The position numbers and the translations under genes are program-made. Shown here one piece after another: positions 20,886-33,299 of a stretch of 64,000 bases of DNA. Location of the stretch: NCBI GenBank assembly GCA_963682025.1, contig OY821517.1, positions 299,921,344 through 299,985,343 on the forward strand, written 5' to 3'. Positions within the stretch are counted from its first letter, which is position 1, and each line of letters begins with the position of its first letter. The notes beneath the pieces were generated by a model. That model did no database searches. It saw only the letters and a program-made list of their open reading frames with translations, and was not told the DNA's origin. This stretch comes from Cordilura impudica. Its lineage: Eukaryota > Arthropoda > Insecta > Diptera > Scathophagidae.

Positions 20886-23800
20886 TTAGTGAAATGTCGT
20901 ATGATAAATTTTATCTACGTATGTGAAACAATTACCTGTTGATCAAAATAGGCCACACATATACTATAAGCAGTTGCTTAAAGAAACCTTGCGACACAAT
21001 ATTAAACGTCGCATTAGTCTTTGATTTCTGAAACTTGAATTCGACGTCTGTGATCAATGATGATCACTTATTGAATGAAGTAATTCAATTTTTAAAAGTT
21101 GTGATTCCTTTAATTTGCGAACCATTCCATTATATTTGATGTTTATAAATAAACTGAAAAAAAAAACTTAAAGCGGTTTCGCAGCTTATATTTGAAGCAT
21201 TTTTGCTGCAGCATCTTAAAAAACTTCTAAATTAAAAAATCAAAAAATTTGGATTTGAAATAAAAAATTAATTTACTGCCCATACAAATTTTTAAGTACT
21301 CAGCGCCTGGTAAGCATAGTGAACCATTTTTTAAGTCAAAGGCCTTTTTATCCCGGGCAAGACCGGGTAAAAACAGCTAGTTTTAAATAAAATAATTTGT
21401 TATCTTTATTTTCTGAAAAACTTCAAATTTTCATCCAAAAAAATTGTAAAAATTTATATATAAAAAATAACATTCTCATCAAATTGCGTTTATTTATGTA
21501 ATAGTTTTTATGTTCGCAATTCTTAAATATCATTTGACGTTTTCTAAAATTCATTGAATTTAAATCAATGTTTTCTGTATTCCGATTCTGTAAATTTCAA
21601 CGATCCGACAATCGCAAAATATATCGACAGCTATAGTTGTTTGCACTGAGGATTAAGTGATTCACTAAGTACATACATCTTAACGACATTCGACCAATCT
21701 ATTTTTCTATTTATTTAAATTGTAAACGAGTGGCATCTCTGTCAAAATAAGCGAAAAACACAAAGAATAGAAAAAAACAAATTACTTCGTGTTTGACAGG
21801 ATGATTTTATGTTTATGTTTAATATCTTTATTTTTTTTACTAATATTTCTGTTTATTTATTTGAAAATGAAATAATGAATTGAAATGCTATTTAATTTTT
21901 TTATTTATATAAAAAGGTTTTTTAATTAAAGCAAAATATTTTCACTATTTTATGATTTTTATTTATGTATGACGACATTTCAACCTAAAAATTTAAGTTT
22001 TTATCGATTGGATAAACAACACAAAAATGGTTGTCGTTTAGATAACAACAACAGCTGAGTTTAACAATAGCGAATATCGTTTAAAAATTTTACTGATAAT
22101 TTTGTTATTTTCTTTTTTTTTTACGATTTGACTATCGTTAAAAGAAGTTACTGAATCGCGGTACTGAAAAGCTATTAATTTCTCCTGAATGTCAATATTT
22201 TTTTTAAATGTAAAAATTTTTTAAATGTAAACATAGGTGTATGGTGTTTTTTTTTTGGAATTTCAATTTGTGTTTAACGAATAAAATTTGTATATTAAAG
22301 ATACAATTGATGTCTTCTAAATTTAAAATTATAATTTCCGACGTTTTGATATGATTTTCTGAAATTCAATTAATTGTAATTTATAATTGTAAATTTTTTA
22401 TTGCAGTTTTTAGAATTGATATTTTCTAAAGTTTTAATGGAAAATTTAAAAAGTGCAATTTTGTATTTATGTGAATAATAATGCTTTAGTAATTATAAAC
22501 AATTTTAAAAAATTAGATGTGAACGCAATCAGATATTTTGTAGGTAAAGCAGAATAATAATTCTTTATAACTATGTAGAACTGTTTTGAAAGCAAAAAAA
22601 CTCATTGATGAACTCGGTAACTCTATTTTGAAAAGACAACATATTTGTAAAAGAATAATGAAAAAACGTATAGAATAAAAGACCAGTCCGGGTATACTCT
22701 TAACATTGTGCTGTATGATATCTATTTGAAAATATTGACATTCATGTTAAAATAGAAATAACTATGTATTGCAAAGCTAATTAGAACAAAAATTGTGGCG
22801 CCATCTACTGTGGCATAGTCACGCTGAGCAGAATGAACTGACACTCTGTTAATGCAAAAAAATGTATTTTCCCCACAACAAAATATTGCAGAAATTTATG
22901 TAAATAAAATAATTTACCGATTTTTTTCTAACATGCAGTTATTATGGATATACATATGTATATAGAATACATGTATGTATATTATTTGTAATATTTAATA
23001 TGTGCATGTATGTATATGTAAATATTACACACAAGAAATACAACATCAAACGTTATTTTTGAGTTTTTTCTCTTTAAATAAATTAATACATAAAATTTTT
23101 TTTTGCTAAATTTACATTGTTTTTTTTTATTAACAACTAGGTATTTTAGCATTATTTGCTTTAGATGTTGGTGTATTTTTCCTCCCTTTATATTAACTCG
23201 TAGTGTCTGCTTGTCAAAAAAAATTTTGGGTCGATTTTAACCCCTTTCCCGTGACCCAATCGATCTGAAGCTTTGCAAGCAGTCTCGTGGCAATGACAGA
23301 AATGATCTAATAAATTTTTTTAGTGATGCCAAAACAATGGAAACTTTTAAATTTTTCTACCAGAGTTGATAAAAAAATGTACAAAGGGTTTGTTTTTAGT
23401 ATATTATTACCACAACGACCACAAAAACAACAAGTCCAGCTATGACAACAACACAACGTTTAGAATAACAACAAGAACAATATAGAAACATCATATTTTT
23501 AATTTTTTTTTTTAATTTTTCAAAGATTTCCCTGGACCTGTTCCACCGATTTTAATGGTTTTTGAAACAGAAATTTTCCATGAATTTGTTGAATCATTCT
23601 CACTAAAAATGATCACTGTAGCTGCTCTATTGAGGGCGTGATCGTGACAAGAACAACATAGAAAATTATATTTTTTCAAGACTTTTTTTAGTTCTTCATT
23701 CAAATCTCGGGCAATAATCAACCGATTTGGACGATTTAAAATAACAAACTTTTCAGGATGTCAATGAATCATTTTTTATTTCAACGAGCACCCTAGCTAC

Positions 23801-23982
23801 CCGATTGATGCCGTCATCGTGATTTCCACAGACGGACAGACGGACATCGCTATATCAACTCCGGTTGTTATAAGGATCACAAATATATATATTTTTTGGG
23901 GTCCAAAATTTTTTTTCTAATTATTACAAACGGAATGACAAACTTATATGTACCCTCTGCACACTGGAGTGGAGGGTATAAA

Positions 23983-24216
23983 AAACCTTTTTTTACCTTT
24001 TAACACTTCACTTTTGTACTAAAATTCAACTACAAATGAAAATGTATTTTAAACCCTCCGTAACTTTTTTTATTTTCGGTCGAGAATTACGTTTTGTAGC
24101 AAAACTTAAAGGCTAAAGTCTCACCTACTAAAACAAAAAAAAACCGCATATCAAAATTCCAATCCAATCAAAAGTTATAGTTTTTTGACCGCCTTCTCGT
24201 CAAATGGTCCACTGTG
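23983..24216 (+). other. Transib copy 3, right terminal region
   Basis: Continuation of the Transib 3' end after the nested element. The last 40 bases are the right terminal inverted repeat, ending TGGTCCACTGTG at 24216. Confidence 0.8.
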
Positions 24217-26105
24217 CGCCGCTGCTACATCCATGGATTTCTTCCTGCATCCTATGAAACATCAAAGGACCCAATCCTAGTCACACAAAACCAATTGGAT
24301 GGAATTGTTGCAAATTTGTGTTTGACTCAGAAAGGCGAAAGGTACCAAAGTAACAGCACAGTGTAATCAAACTACTTCCAAATAAAAAAAATATATAACT
24401 TTTTTCGTTTTTTGGGGTAAAACAGACTATAATATACAACCATAAATATGCACACTTAAAAAGCAGATATTTTGTTTATTTTTTATTCACTTTTAAAAAT
24501 CGTACGACATTTGAAATTTTAATTTGCTCTTTCTAATTACTTTTAGTTTCGCATATTAAAAAATATTTATCAACTAAAAAATTTTTAATTAAAAACTAAT
24601 TAACAGCAAATATTAAAAAGACATATAAATGTATAATTAAAAATCTTAATTAAAATATGCTTTAAATAAATTTTGCATTATCATAAATATACTTTTTTAT
24701 ATTTCTTTTTTAAATTGCTGTAGCGGAAATCAACATTTAGGCACGTTTGCTCATTAAATTTTTATTTCAAATAATAATTAAAAGATACGTAACAAATAAA
24801 AAAAACCCATTAAATTTTTGTTGTTTTTAATGTTTATATTTCAATATGTTTCAGTTGAATGTCAAACAAATTGAATTTGTTCAATTTATTTTTATTTATT
24901 GTTATTATTATACTTTTTTTTTTGCATATTTTAACCAACAACAAAATACAGTATGTACTAAAAATAAATCATTGGTTTTTTATTTATTCGTTTCTCGTTT
25001 ATTTTCCACACGCAATTTTTTTTTTATGAAACAATCACTCAATGATTCATGATCATATTTAATTAATTTCAATTTTTAAGATAAAAAAGTGTTTCTTTTT
25101 ATGATTTTAGTGAATTTTTTTGTTTTTTTTTTTTTTGAAAGTTAACTGTTTTTCAGCTGTGGGTTTTTGCTACCGTATTGTTTTAATTCTCACTTTATAA
25201 TGTAATGATGTAATTCATTAAATTTAATTTGATATTTTCTAAAAAGCAGATATTTTCGTGAAAGTTAAAATTTAGAAAATATATTTAAAATTTTCCAGAA
25301 AATTTGTTTATTTCTTGTTTTCTGGAATTTTCTACGACATCTATTTCAAAACTAATTAAATTAAGCTTTGTTCTGTAATATCACATTTTGAAGGTTAAAT
25401 GTTAAGTAAGACATTAAAATTATACAATATGTGGTTGTATAGTTTTAATACTCTTGTCTTTCTTGTATTTTACTTTTATGAGTAGTTTTATAAGAATTTA
25501 ATGGTTTACTAAGAAACTGTAATTTGACACAGTGGCTTTTATGACTTCCAAAAATATAAATCCACGAGAAAGCATATGAGACAACAAACATAAAGAGATA
25601 AGAAGATCAACATAAAATAAGATGAATAAAACTATAATAAATACCCTACTAAATGTTGGAATAGCATTTGGCATTGGAATGTGGATTACGGAATTATATT
25701 AAAAATTCATTAGGTAGACAAAAATTAATTTGAATTTTATTACTTTTTGTAATCTTTAAATCTGACTGGTTTTTACCATAAAAAATCCCCTGATTAGGCC
25801 GAAATTATAACTAAAAGAAATTTGTAGATCTAGTCTAGATATTTGTTGGGAAAAAAATCTGTTATAGAAATCAGTGAAATTATCTATTTATTGACTAAAA
25901 AAAAAAAAAAATAACATGGCAAAATAATATACAGGCGTGGACTGGTATCCGAGATGTAGAGAATTTCGTGAGCGAGGGAAGAAATAGAGATGCTTTTGCG
26001 GATATTATAAAACATTTATGAAATTATTTGAAAAGTAATATAATCAAATTTAATTATTACATTTACTCGTCGCCGACTTTCCAAAAACAAATTGGCAAAG
26101 AAAAA
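24217..26105. other. Unassigned AT-rich DNA
   Basis: Begins with the right 5-mer CGCCG. Poly(A/T) runs throughout. No coding, terminal repeat or RNA gene recognised on either strand. Confidence 0.5.
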
Positions 26106-26690
26106 CAAGTAAGAAAATTATAGTCGGTCTAGACCGACTATACGATACCATATACCATGCGTTTAGAGACCCTATCTCTCAGTCCCAACTAAAGAAAATA
26201 AGCATAAACCAAATTTGAGTGGGATTTTTTATTAATTTTTTTGGCTGCAGATATGAAAAAGTTCATATCGGATGCTATATTTATATGGGGACTAGGCCCA
26301 AAAATGGACCGATCCAGACCATGTTTGGTAAGGTCTCTTGTATTTTGCAAAAATATAAACAAACAAAATTTGAGAAGAATCAGTCCAATATTTTTGTTTT
26401 TTGATACATTTAAGTGAAGATCGGGAAGCAGCTCTATATGAGGCCTATGACTTAGAGTTGTCCCATACGGATCATTTTTGGACTACTAATTAATGGATGT
26501 ACTAAACACATACAAACCCAATTTGACTAAGATTTATATGATTATTTGGATCTTATGGCAAATTAAGTCGATTTCATAGGGGTCATTTGTATGGGGGCTA
26601 GGTCTGAACATGGAGCGATTCTCACCAATTTTAATAGCGTTCATCCTATGGCCGATAAAAGCTTATATACCAAATTTCATCAATATGTAT
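26106..26690 (+). mobile_element. DINE-1-like family A, 3'-truncated copy
   Basis: Starts CAAGTAAGAAAATTATAG with the 20-bp palindrome and follows the family to CCAAATTTCATCAA. It breaks off before the GACG tract, so it lacks the 3' terminus. Confidence 0.85.
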
Positions 26691-27476
26691 TTATTAACAT
26701 GAGCTAAGATTTTTCAAAATATTAAATAAATTTGCAGTTGAAATTTCCAACATTTTTCATATCACACTTTAATAGTGTCAAAACCGTAACATAACTAATA
26801 CTTGCTAGAAAAAGTATCCGTAACTTGAAGATGAAAATTTTATAAAATAAATTTAATAAAATATTTTGAATTACATTGAAAATTTTACTTGTTTTTCAAA
26901 AAGCTTACGGAAAAACTCCACAAAAAGGACTCGCACAAATAAAATTAGGGATATCCCACGAATTTTTGTAACGACGCAATGGATTTTGCTGACAAAAAGT
27001 TCGGTTTTCGAGTGTGAAATATCAAAAATGTAATGATGCAGTTTTGTAGAGAATTGTTAAGTTAACAGAAATGCAATATAATTTTTTTTTTTAGAAACTC
27101 GTTTTTATCCAAAATAACGCGGCTCCAAACGAAACTCTGCAGTAACTACCTCAATTTTTCTTTCATTTCAATGAGTCGCGTAGAGCATTTCCTTTTGTCA
27201 TATCTTTTTGATGTAAGTATATTAGAAAAATATGGTATTTCAACATTAATTTTGAAAAAAAAAACTAATTGGATAACAATAATAGTTTAAAAAATATTCA
27301 CCCAAAAATTCAGAGTTTTCAGTTTTTCTTGGACAAAAAAAAGGTGAGCTTTATCGACCTTTGTATTCTGGCTGCAAACAAATGAAAGGCTGGAGCTCAC
27401 TCTTTTGATTTAATAAATTAAATTCGCATAATATTGTATACTATTGAACAAAGTTATAAATTTTATAAAAAAAAAA
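26691..27476. other. Unassigned AT-rich DNA
   Basis: No recognisable gene or element termini. Confidence 0.5.
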
Positions 27477-27528
27477 CAAGTAAGAGTGTTAAATTCGGCT
27501 GTGCCGAATTTTTTATAACCTCCACCTG

Positions 27529-28180
27529 AGTCTTTAATTTTTAATTTTTAATTTTTAATTTTTAATTTTTAATTTTTAATTTTTAATTTTTAATTTTTAA
27601 TTTTTAATTTTTAATTTTTAATTTTTAATTTTTAATTTTTAATTTTTGATTTTTAATTTTTAATTTTTAATTTTTTATTTTTAATATTTAATTTTTATTT
27701 TTAATTTTTTATTTTTAATTTTTTTTTTTATTTTTTAATTTTTAATTTTTAGTTTTTAATTTTTAATTTTTAATTTTTAATTTTTAATTTTTAATTTTTA
27801 ATTTTTAATTTTTAATTTTTAATTTTTAATTTTTAATTTTTAATTTTTAATTTTTAATTTTTAATTTTTAATTTTTAATTTTTAATTTTTAATTTTTAAT
27901 TTTTAATTTTTAATTTTTAATTTTTAATTTTTAATTTTTAATTTTTAATTTTTAATTTTTAACTTTTAATTTTTAATTTTTAATTTTTAATTTTTTATTT
28001 TTAATTTTTAATTTTTAATTTTTAATTTTTAATTTTTAATTTTTAATTTTTAATTTTTAATTTTTAATTTTTAATTTTTAATTTTTAATTTTTAATTTTT
28101 AATTTTTAATTTTTAATTTTTAATTTTTAATTTTTAATTTTTAATTTTTAATTTTTAATTTTTAATTTTTAATTTTTAAT
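27529..28180 (+). repeat. (TTTTTAA)n heptanucleotide array
   Basis: About 90 near-perfect tandem copies of AATTTTT with scattered single-base variants, mostly between 27640 and 27760. Confidence 0.97.
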
Positions 28181-28184
28181 TTTT

Positions 28185-28730
28185 GTGTTTTCCATTTTCC
28201 ATTTTTCATTTTCAATTTTTAATTTTTCAATTTTTATTTTCAATTTTTCATTTTCCATTTTTCAATTTTCATTTTCCATTTTGCGTTTTCCATTTTTAAT
28301 TTTTCATTTTTCAATTTTCATGTTCCATTTTCCATTTTTCATTTTCCAATTTCCATTTTTAATTTTTCAATTTTCTTTTTTCATTTTCCATTTTTCAATT
28401 TTCATTTTTCATGTTTCAGTTTTCATTTTCCATTTTTCATTTTCCATTTTCTGTTTTTCATTTTTCAATTTTCATTTTTCGTTTTTCATTTTCCATTTTT
28501 CATTTTTCAATTTTAATTTTCCATTTTCCATTCTTCATTTTTCAATTTTCCATTTTCCCTTTTTCAATTCTCATTTTCCATGTTTTAATTTCCATTTTCC
28601 GTGTTTCATTTTCCATTCTCCATTTTTCATTTTCCATTTTTCATTTTCTATTTTCCATTTTTCATTTTCCATTTTAAATTTTTTATTTTTCAATTTTCTT
28701 TTTTCATTTTCCATTTTCCATTTTTCATTG
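28185..28730 (+). repeat. Diverged TTTTCCA/TTTTCAT heptamer-like array
   Basis: An irregular mixture of CCATTTT, TCATTTT, TCAATTT and related 6-8-mers, more degenerate than the blocks on either side. The same motif mixture fills 59795-60580 in another family B copy. Confidence 0.9.
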
Positions 28731-29600
28731 TACATTTTACATTTTACGTTTTACATTTTACATTTTATATTTTACATTTTACATTTTACATTTTATATTT
28801 TATATTTTATATTTTACATTTTACATTTTACATTTTACATTTTACATTTTACATTTTATATTTTACATTTTACATTTTACATTTTACATTTTACATTTTA
28901 CATTTTACATTTCACATTTTACATTTTACATTTTACATTTTACATTTTACATTTTACATTTTACATTTTATATTTTACATTTTACATTTTACATTTTACA
29001 TTTTACATTTTACATTTTACATTTTACATTTTACATTTTACATTTTACATTTTACATTTTACATTTTACATTTTACATTTTACATTTTACATTTTACATC
29101 TTACATTTTACATTTTACATTTTACATTTTACATTTTACATTTTACATTTTACATTTTACACTTTACATTTTACATTTTACATTTTACATTTTACATTTT
29201 ACATTTTACATTTTACATTTTACATTTTACATTTTACATTTTACATTTTACATTTTACATTTTACATTTTACATTTTACATTTTACATTTTACATTTTAC
29301 ATTTTACATTTTACATTTTACATTTTACATTTTACATTTTACATTTTACATTTTACATTTTACATTTTACATTTTACATTTTACATTTTACATTTTACAT
29401 TTTACATTTTACATTTTACATTTTACATTTTACATTTTACATTTTACATTTTACATTTTACATTTTACATTTTACATTTTACATTTTACATTTTACATTT
29501 TACATTTTACATTTTACATTTTACATTTTACATTTTACATTTTACATTTTACATTTTACATTTTACATTTTACATTTTACATTTTACATTTTACATTTTC
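28731..29600 (+). repeat. (TTTTACA)n heptanucleotide array
   Basis: About 120 tandem copies of CATTTTA, almost uniform from about 28980 to 29600. The uniformity points to recent expansion or gene-conversion-like homogenisation. Confidence 0.97.
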
Positions 29601-30210
29601 CATTTTCTGTTTTTCATTTTCCATTCTCCATTTTCCATTTTCATTTTCCTTTTTTCATTTTCCATTTTTCGTTTTTAGTTTGCATTTTTTCTTTCATATT
29701 CTCGATTTTTTTTTATTATAAGGTGATAACGATAAAAAAATATGTGGCAATACTACTAACATGAGCTATGTTATTGTGTTCTTGGTATTGTTAATATATA
29801 GATTGCATAATTTTTTTGTGTCATTTTTTTATGTTGTTGTACAATTATTGTGTTCAACCACTAAACTGTTACAACAAACACACTAAGTTTTATGTTTTTT
29901 TTAGAGGTATCTAGATATTTTTGCTCGTATCTAATCACGATGACGCCCGATTTAGCCAATTTTCAATACCTACCTGCTGGGAATTATGGCAAATGATATT
30001 ATTGTAGCCTTATCCAGTTAGATGGCTTTTTTTAAGCGTGATTTCAACAGATAGACGGACAGACGGACATCGCTATATCGACTCGAGCTGTGATAATGAT
30101 CAAGAATATATATACTTCATGGGGTCGGAAATTAGTTTTTTCGATGCGTTACAAACGGAATGACAAACCTATATATACCCTCTGCCACTGACGTGTGGAG
30201 GGTATAAAAA

Positions 30211-30672
30211 AGTCACACGAACTTTAATGTCAGTAATTTAAGGAAACAAGATATAAAATGGTGAATGCTTTTAGGGCCGTATGTTTTAAGGACTATAGAA
30301 GGTACGGGTAATGGTCTCTAGATAGTGCAAAAGAGACGCGACAAATACTGATGTTTTCCATCGTATTCTCGTATCGTCAGATCTTTACATTACTGGCATA
30401 AGACGTCAACCTCATAAAAATGTTTTGGAACTGGATTATGTCGTTAAAGATATGAGAGAAGATGAATAAAAGTCTATATTTGTATACACGTAAAAATATT
30501 TATCACACATTATATCGTTTATCTTGTTTTAGCTAGTTTTTTTCATGGAAAAATCTTGTTACTTATAGCTTTTAAGCCGCATTACACAACTTTTTCAGTT
30601 TGTTTCAAAAACAAAATTTTTAAGAAAAATGTAAATTAGAAAGTATTTTTTTTTACAATGGACCTTATTGTA
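30211..30672. other. Unassigned spacer
   Basis: Nothing recognised. It ends with the TA dinucleotide at 30671-30672 that would be the mariner target. Confidence 0.45.
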
Positions 30673-30720
30673 CGAGGGTTGTTCCAGAACAACCTGACCT
30701 GACAGAGACAACACAACAGA

Positions 30721-30884
30721 TTTCGGAAAACTTTTATTTTTTTCTCAACCTAATCAATCTCCTTTTAGCTCAATGCACTTTTCCCAGCAATATTCAATAG
30801 CTTCGATACCTTGTTTATAAAAAGATTTGTGTAGCTCCTGACTCCACCTCTTCTTTCTTCAGATCATCTACCACCGAGCCATTG
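30721..30884 (-). pseudogene. mariner transposase, C-terminal segment
   Basis: It continues from the catalytic segment as WLGGR-stop and then KSFYKQGIEAIEYCWEKCIELKGD, the classic mariner C-terminus, followed by the 3' inverted repeat. The join is exact once the Transib and one CATTG are removed. Confidence 0.85.
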
Positions 30885-31477
30885 CACACTGTGGTAAATC
30901 ACAAAATTAAAAAAAAAATGTCTGGCAGCATTCCTTCTGATCATTTAGTGAGCTTCTCAATACAGTAGGTAACTGTAATTCATATTATTTTTTTTTTTGT
31001 TTTTAGCTCTGATTGGGAAAAAGTGCATTCAGATTTCAAAGAGAAGCGTATTTTTTGTGTGACTTTGGTTAATGATTAAAAAGGCTACGGTGATTTTATT
31101 GTCATATTTTTTTTTTTTTTTTATTATTTTTCACCTCTATTTGAAGGAAATATATTACAATTTTCATTTAATTATTTCCATCGTAAGTATTAAAAAATAT
31201 ATATTTTTTTTTTTGAGAAGTTCAAAAAGTGCAAAAAATAAAATATTTTCTTTTTTCAAGTAGAGTTAAAGCTGTTTATTCCAGATAGTTCCGGTGTAAC
31301 ACTAAATTTGGGTTAATCTTTCAAGTATTCACTTTAAGCTAAATCAAAAACATCTTGCGCATTTTTGCGACCGCCATAAATTTTTTTCACTTTTCCAGTA
31401 TGACCTCCACTCTTTCGTGAAAGGAAATTATTGGAGAATGGGAAAAAACTCCCAAAATACATCGCAAAGACGTCTTA

Positions 31478-33299
31478 TTGACATTAATAATGGTTAGATA
31501 TGGTCTTCGAGATATACCAGAAGACGTGATAACAATTCTTAAGGCAAATATAAATATTATTTGTTTTAAGCTAGCCGAAAAATGGATAAAAAGTGGAAGA
31601 CATCTTGACCGTTTCTTAACATCAAATTCAGTTTGGCATAATGAACCGTATGTATTGCCTGAAAGTGTACAACCGAAAAGTTGTAAAAAAGCTGGAAGAA
31701 AACCGAAAAACTTTGTTGACTGTAGTGAAAAATCGAAAAAAAGAAAGATACGAAGTCTTTTTGATTCAGCTGACCATCGAGAAATTATTAAAGCTAGTAA
31801 GCAAGTGTTTCGCAAAATGGGAAAGCGAAATTCAGCCAGGCTAGTCAAAGATCTGTCGGAAGCTTCATCCATTAAAGGTACGGAAGAGAAAACAAATATG
31901 TAAGAGATTTAGCTCTGAGCCTGTGCCTTTAGGGAGCCTATTTTCCGATGACGCCTTATCTTTAATGGTTGATGCTAATTTGTCGAAACATCAATACGAT
32001 GTTAATCGGCTAAAAGTCAACGCAAAATGCGAAAATCTTTTCCGTCCTACACTAATGTTCAAAATGTTATCCAGCTGCAAAAGAAATCACTGAGATGCAT
32101 GCAAAAATTTCACTCCAGTTATTAGTGAATCGTACTATTGAAAGGATTTGTTTGGCTCAACAAGAGGTTTTACTCGGTATTTATGAACTGAAAACTGATG
32201 AAAATCGTCTTAATATTTTCATAAATGCAGTATAAACAGAAGTTTTCCTCGGAGGAGGGCCATACAGATCAAAGTTTATTTAGTATTTCAATGGTTCCTA
32301 TTCAAATGAATTTGAGCTCTACACAAAGAAAAACAATTGTATGTAGTACAGCAAGAAATTAGAGATTTGTCTCCAACTCTTATCACAAATCGCGATCAAA
32401 GTTTTCTTGTTGAGTCTACTTTTATACTTACTATGATAGATGGTTAAATTTGTACTGCACTATCATCTGTAACTTCTTCTTCTCAAACGTGTTTCATATG
32501 TGGAGCGAAAGCGAGTGAACAATATAAACCTTCTATGATTTTAAACAAAATTGTCGAAGAACGAGCTTTAATCTTTGGAATGTCTCCACTACATTCATGG
32601 ATCCGTTTTATGGAGTGTGTATTACACATAGCTTATAAGCTCTCTATAATGACTTGGCAAGCTCGAGGACCGGAAAATAAAGCAAAAGTGGCTGATGAAA
32701 AAAAAATATTCAACAGAGATTTCGAAATGAGATGGGGTTGCTTGTAGACACCAACACAACAAGGAGGTAATACGAATGACGGTAATACTGCTAGACGGTT
32801 ATTTAGGGTAGCAGAAGATAGTTCAGAAATCACTGGTGTCAATAAAGAATTAATTGAACTGTTTCATATTATTTTGGAAATTTTAGGTAGTGGTTACCCC
32901 ATTGATGAAGATGCTTTTGAAAGTTTTATTGTTGCCACTCGAAATTTATACTTAAACGAATACCCATGGTACATTATGCCAGTTAGCGTCCATAAAATCC
33001 TTTTTCATGGAAAAGACATAATAAGGTCTTCCTATAGAACAGCTGTCAGAAGAAGCTCAAGAAGCAAGAAATAAGGACACGAGGAAATTTAGAGAGTTGT
33101 TTACGAGAAAAACATTGAGAATAGACATAAATACAGATCTTTTCAATCGACTCTTAATTTCTTCACATCCTTTTATCGCAAGTCTGCGTCATACTCCCTT
33201 TCGAGTTCGAGGTTTGATAACAAATGAAGTTCTTTCATTGTTATCTGTCGATGATTTTGAGGAGGAAGAATCTTCTGACGATGCATATGAAAGTGAATA
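31478..33299 (+). pseudogene. Transib transposase, broken copy 2, first catalytic Asp deleted
   Basis: Readable: KKAGRKPKNFVDCSEKSKKR, ANLSKHQYDVNRL, then QYKQKFSSEEG, which normally follows the GCDG.SG motif. Here the segment with that catalytic Asp is missing, the sequence jumping there from ENRLNIF. Later blocks persist: LTMIDG (second Asp), TCFICGAKASE (zinc Cys pair), SPLHSWIRFMECVLHIAY, GNTNDGNTARRLF, VSVHKILFHGKDII (HxxxxH), and SEEAQEARNKDTRKFREL (catalytic Glu). Stops and frameshifts occur near 31902, 32090-32240, 32450, 32744 and 33030. Not functional. Confidence 0.9.

Larger units (their letters stand above)
18802..21380 (+). mobile_element. Complete non-autonomous Helitron
   Basis: It begins TCTATCTATATATATAAAAT after A and ends with the hairpin CCCGGGCAAGACCGGG plus AAACAGCTAG before T, the exact Helitron hallmarks (5' TC, 3' hairpin and CTRR, A|T insertion, no duplication). 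The homologous DINE-like copy has the empty site (AAACA|TTTTAAATAAAA at 34920/34921), which proves both ends to the base. It carries about eight 157-bp repeats, then a G+C-rich array, then a conserved 3' region. No Rep/helicase is encoded, so it would depend on enzymes supplied elsewhere. Confidence 0.95.
18225..23982 (+). mobile_element. DINE-1-like family B element (copy 1), holding a Helitron
   Basis: The 5' end is CAAGTAAGAGTGTTAAATTTG with the palindromic TTGGC/GCCGAA stem. The 3' end is ACAGACGGACAGACGGACAT, a GGGGTCC block, ACAAACGGAATGACAAAC, CCCTCTGC, and CTGGAGTGGAGGGTATAAAA, which pairs with the early GATACCGTCCACC (subterminal inverted repeat). It is collinear with the copy at 34495-37473 except for a Helitron at 18802-21380 and about 190 bp near 18270-18450 that the other copy replaces with poly(A). 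No coding. It is longer than typical DINE-1 elements. Confidence 0.85.
14691..24216 (+). mobile_element. Transib DNA transposon (copy 3), decayed, with nested insertions
   Basis: Left end CACAGTGGACACTATTTTGA and right end (reverse complement) CACAGTGGACCATTTGACGA are terminal inverted repeats; both continue into GAGGCGGCCAAAAA / GAAGGCGGTCAAAAA. Flanking 5-mers are CGGCG (left) and CGCCG (right): a 5-bp duplication with one mismatch, of the G+C-rich kind Transib prefers. The interval is 9.5 kb, but removing the DINE-like element at 18225-23982 leaves about 3.8 kb, the same size as the intact Transib at 38160-41990. It encodes a decayed transposase at 15767-17793. Confidence 0.9.
27477..30210 (+). 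mobile_element. DINE-1-like family B element with giant heptamer arrays
   Basis: The 5' end is CAAGTAAGAGTGTTAAATTC with the ATTCGGC/GCCGAAT stem. The 3' end is ACGGACAGACGGACATCGC, TATATCGACTCGAGCTGTGA, ATGGGGTCGG, CCCTCTGCCACTGACG and TGGAGGGTATAAAAA. Both ends match Drosophila DINE-1-type termini as I know them. Between them lie about 2.07 kb of 7-bp repeats (27529-29600) and 450 bp of ordinary sequence. It has no coding capacity; the long open frames across the array are artefacts of a stop-free heptamer. Confidence 0.85.

Noticed and set aside
24353..24361. CACAGTG shortly right of Transib copy 3
   Set aside because: No matching inverted end and no 5-bp duplication found.
25531..25538. 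CACAGTGG as a possible Transib left end
   Set aside because: Sequence beyond the heptamer does not match any Transib terminus here and no partner end or coding is nearby.
27529..29600. CRISPR-like regular repeats
   Set aside because: Contiguous heptamers without spacers in eukaryotic DNA.
28185..29764. Open frames of about 500 and 390 codons rich in Phe, Ile, His and Leu
   Set aside because: They are translations of a stop-free 7-bp repeat, open in more than one frame, with no domain.
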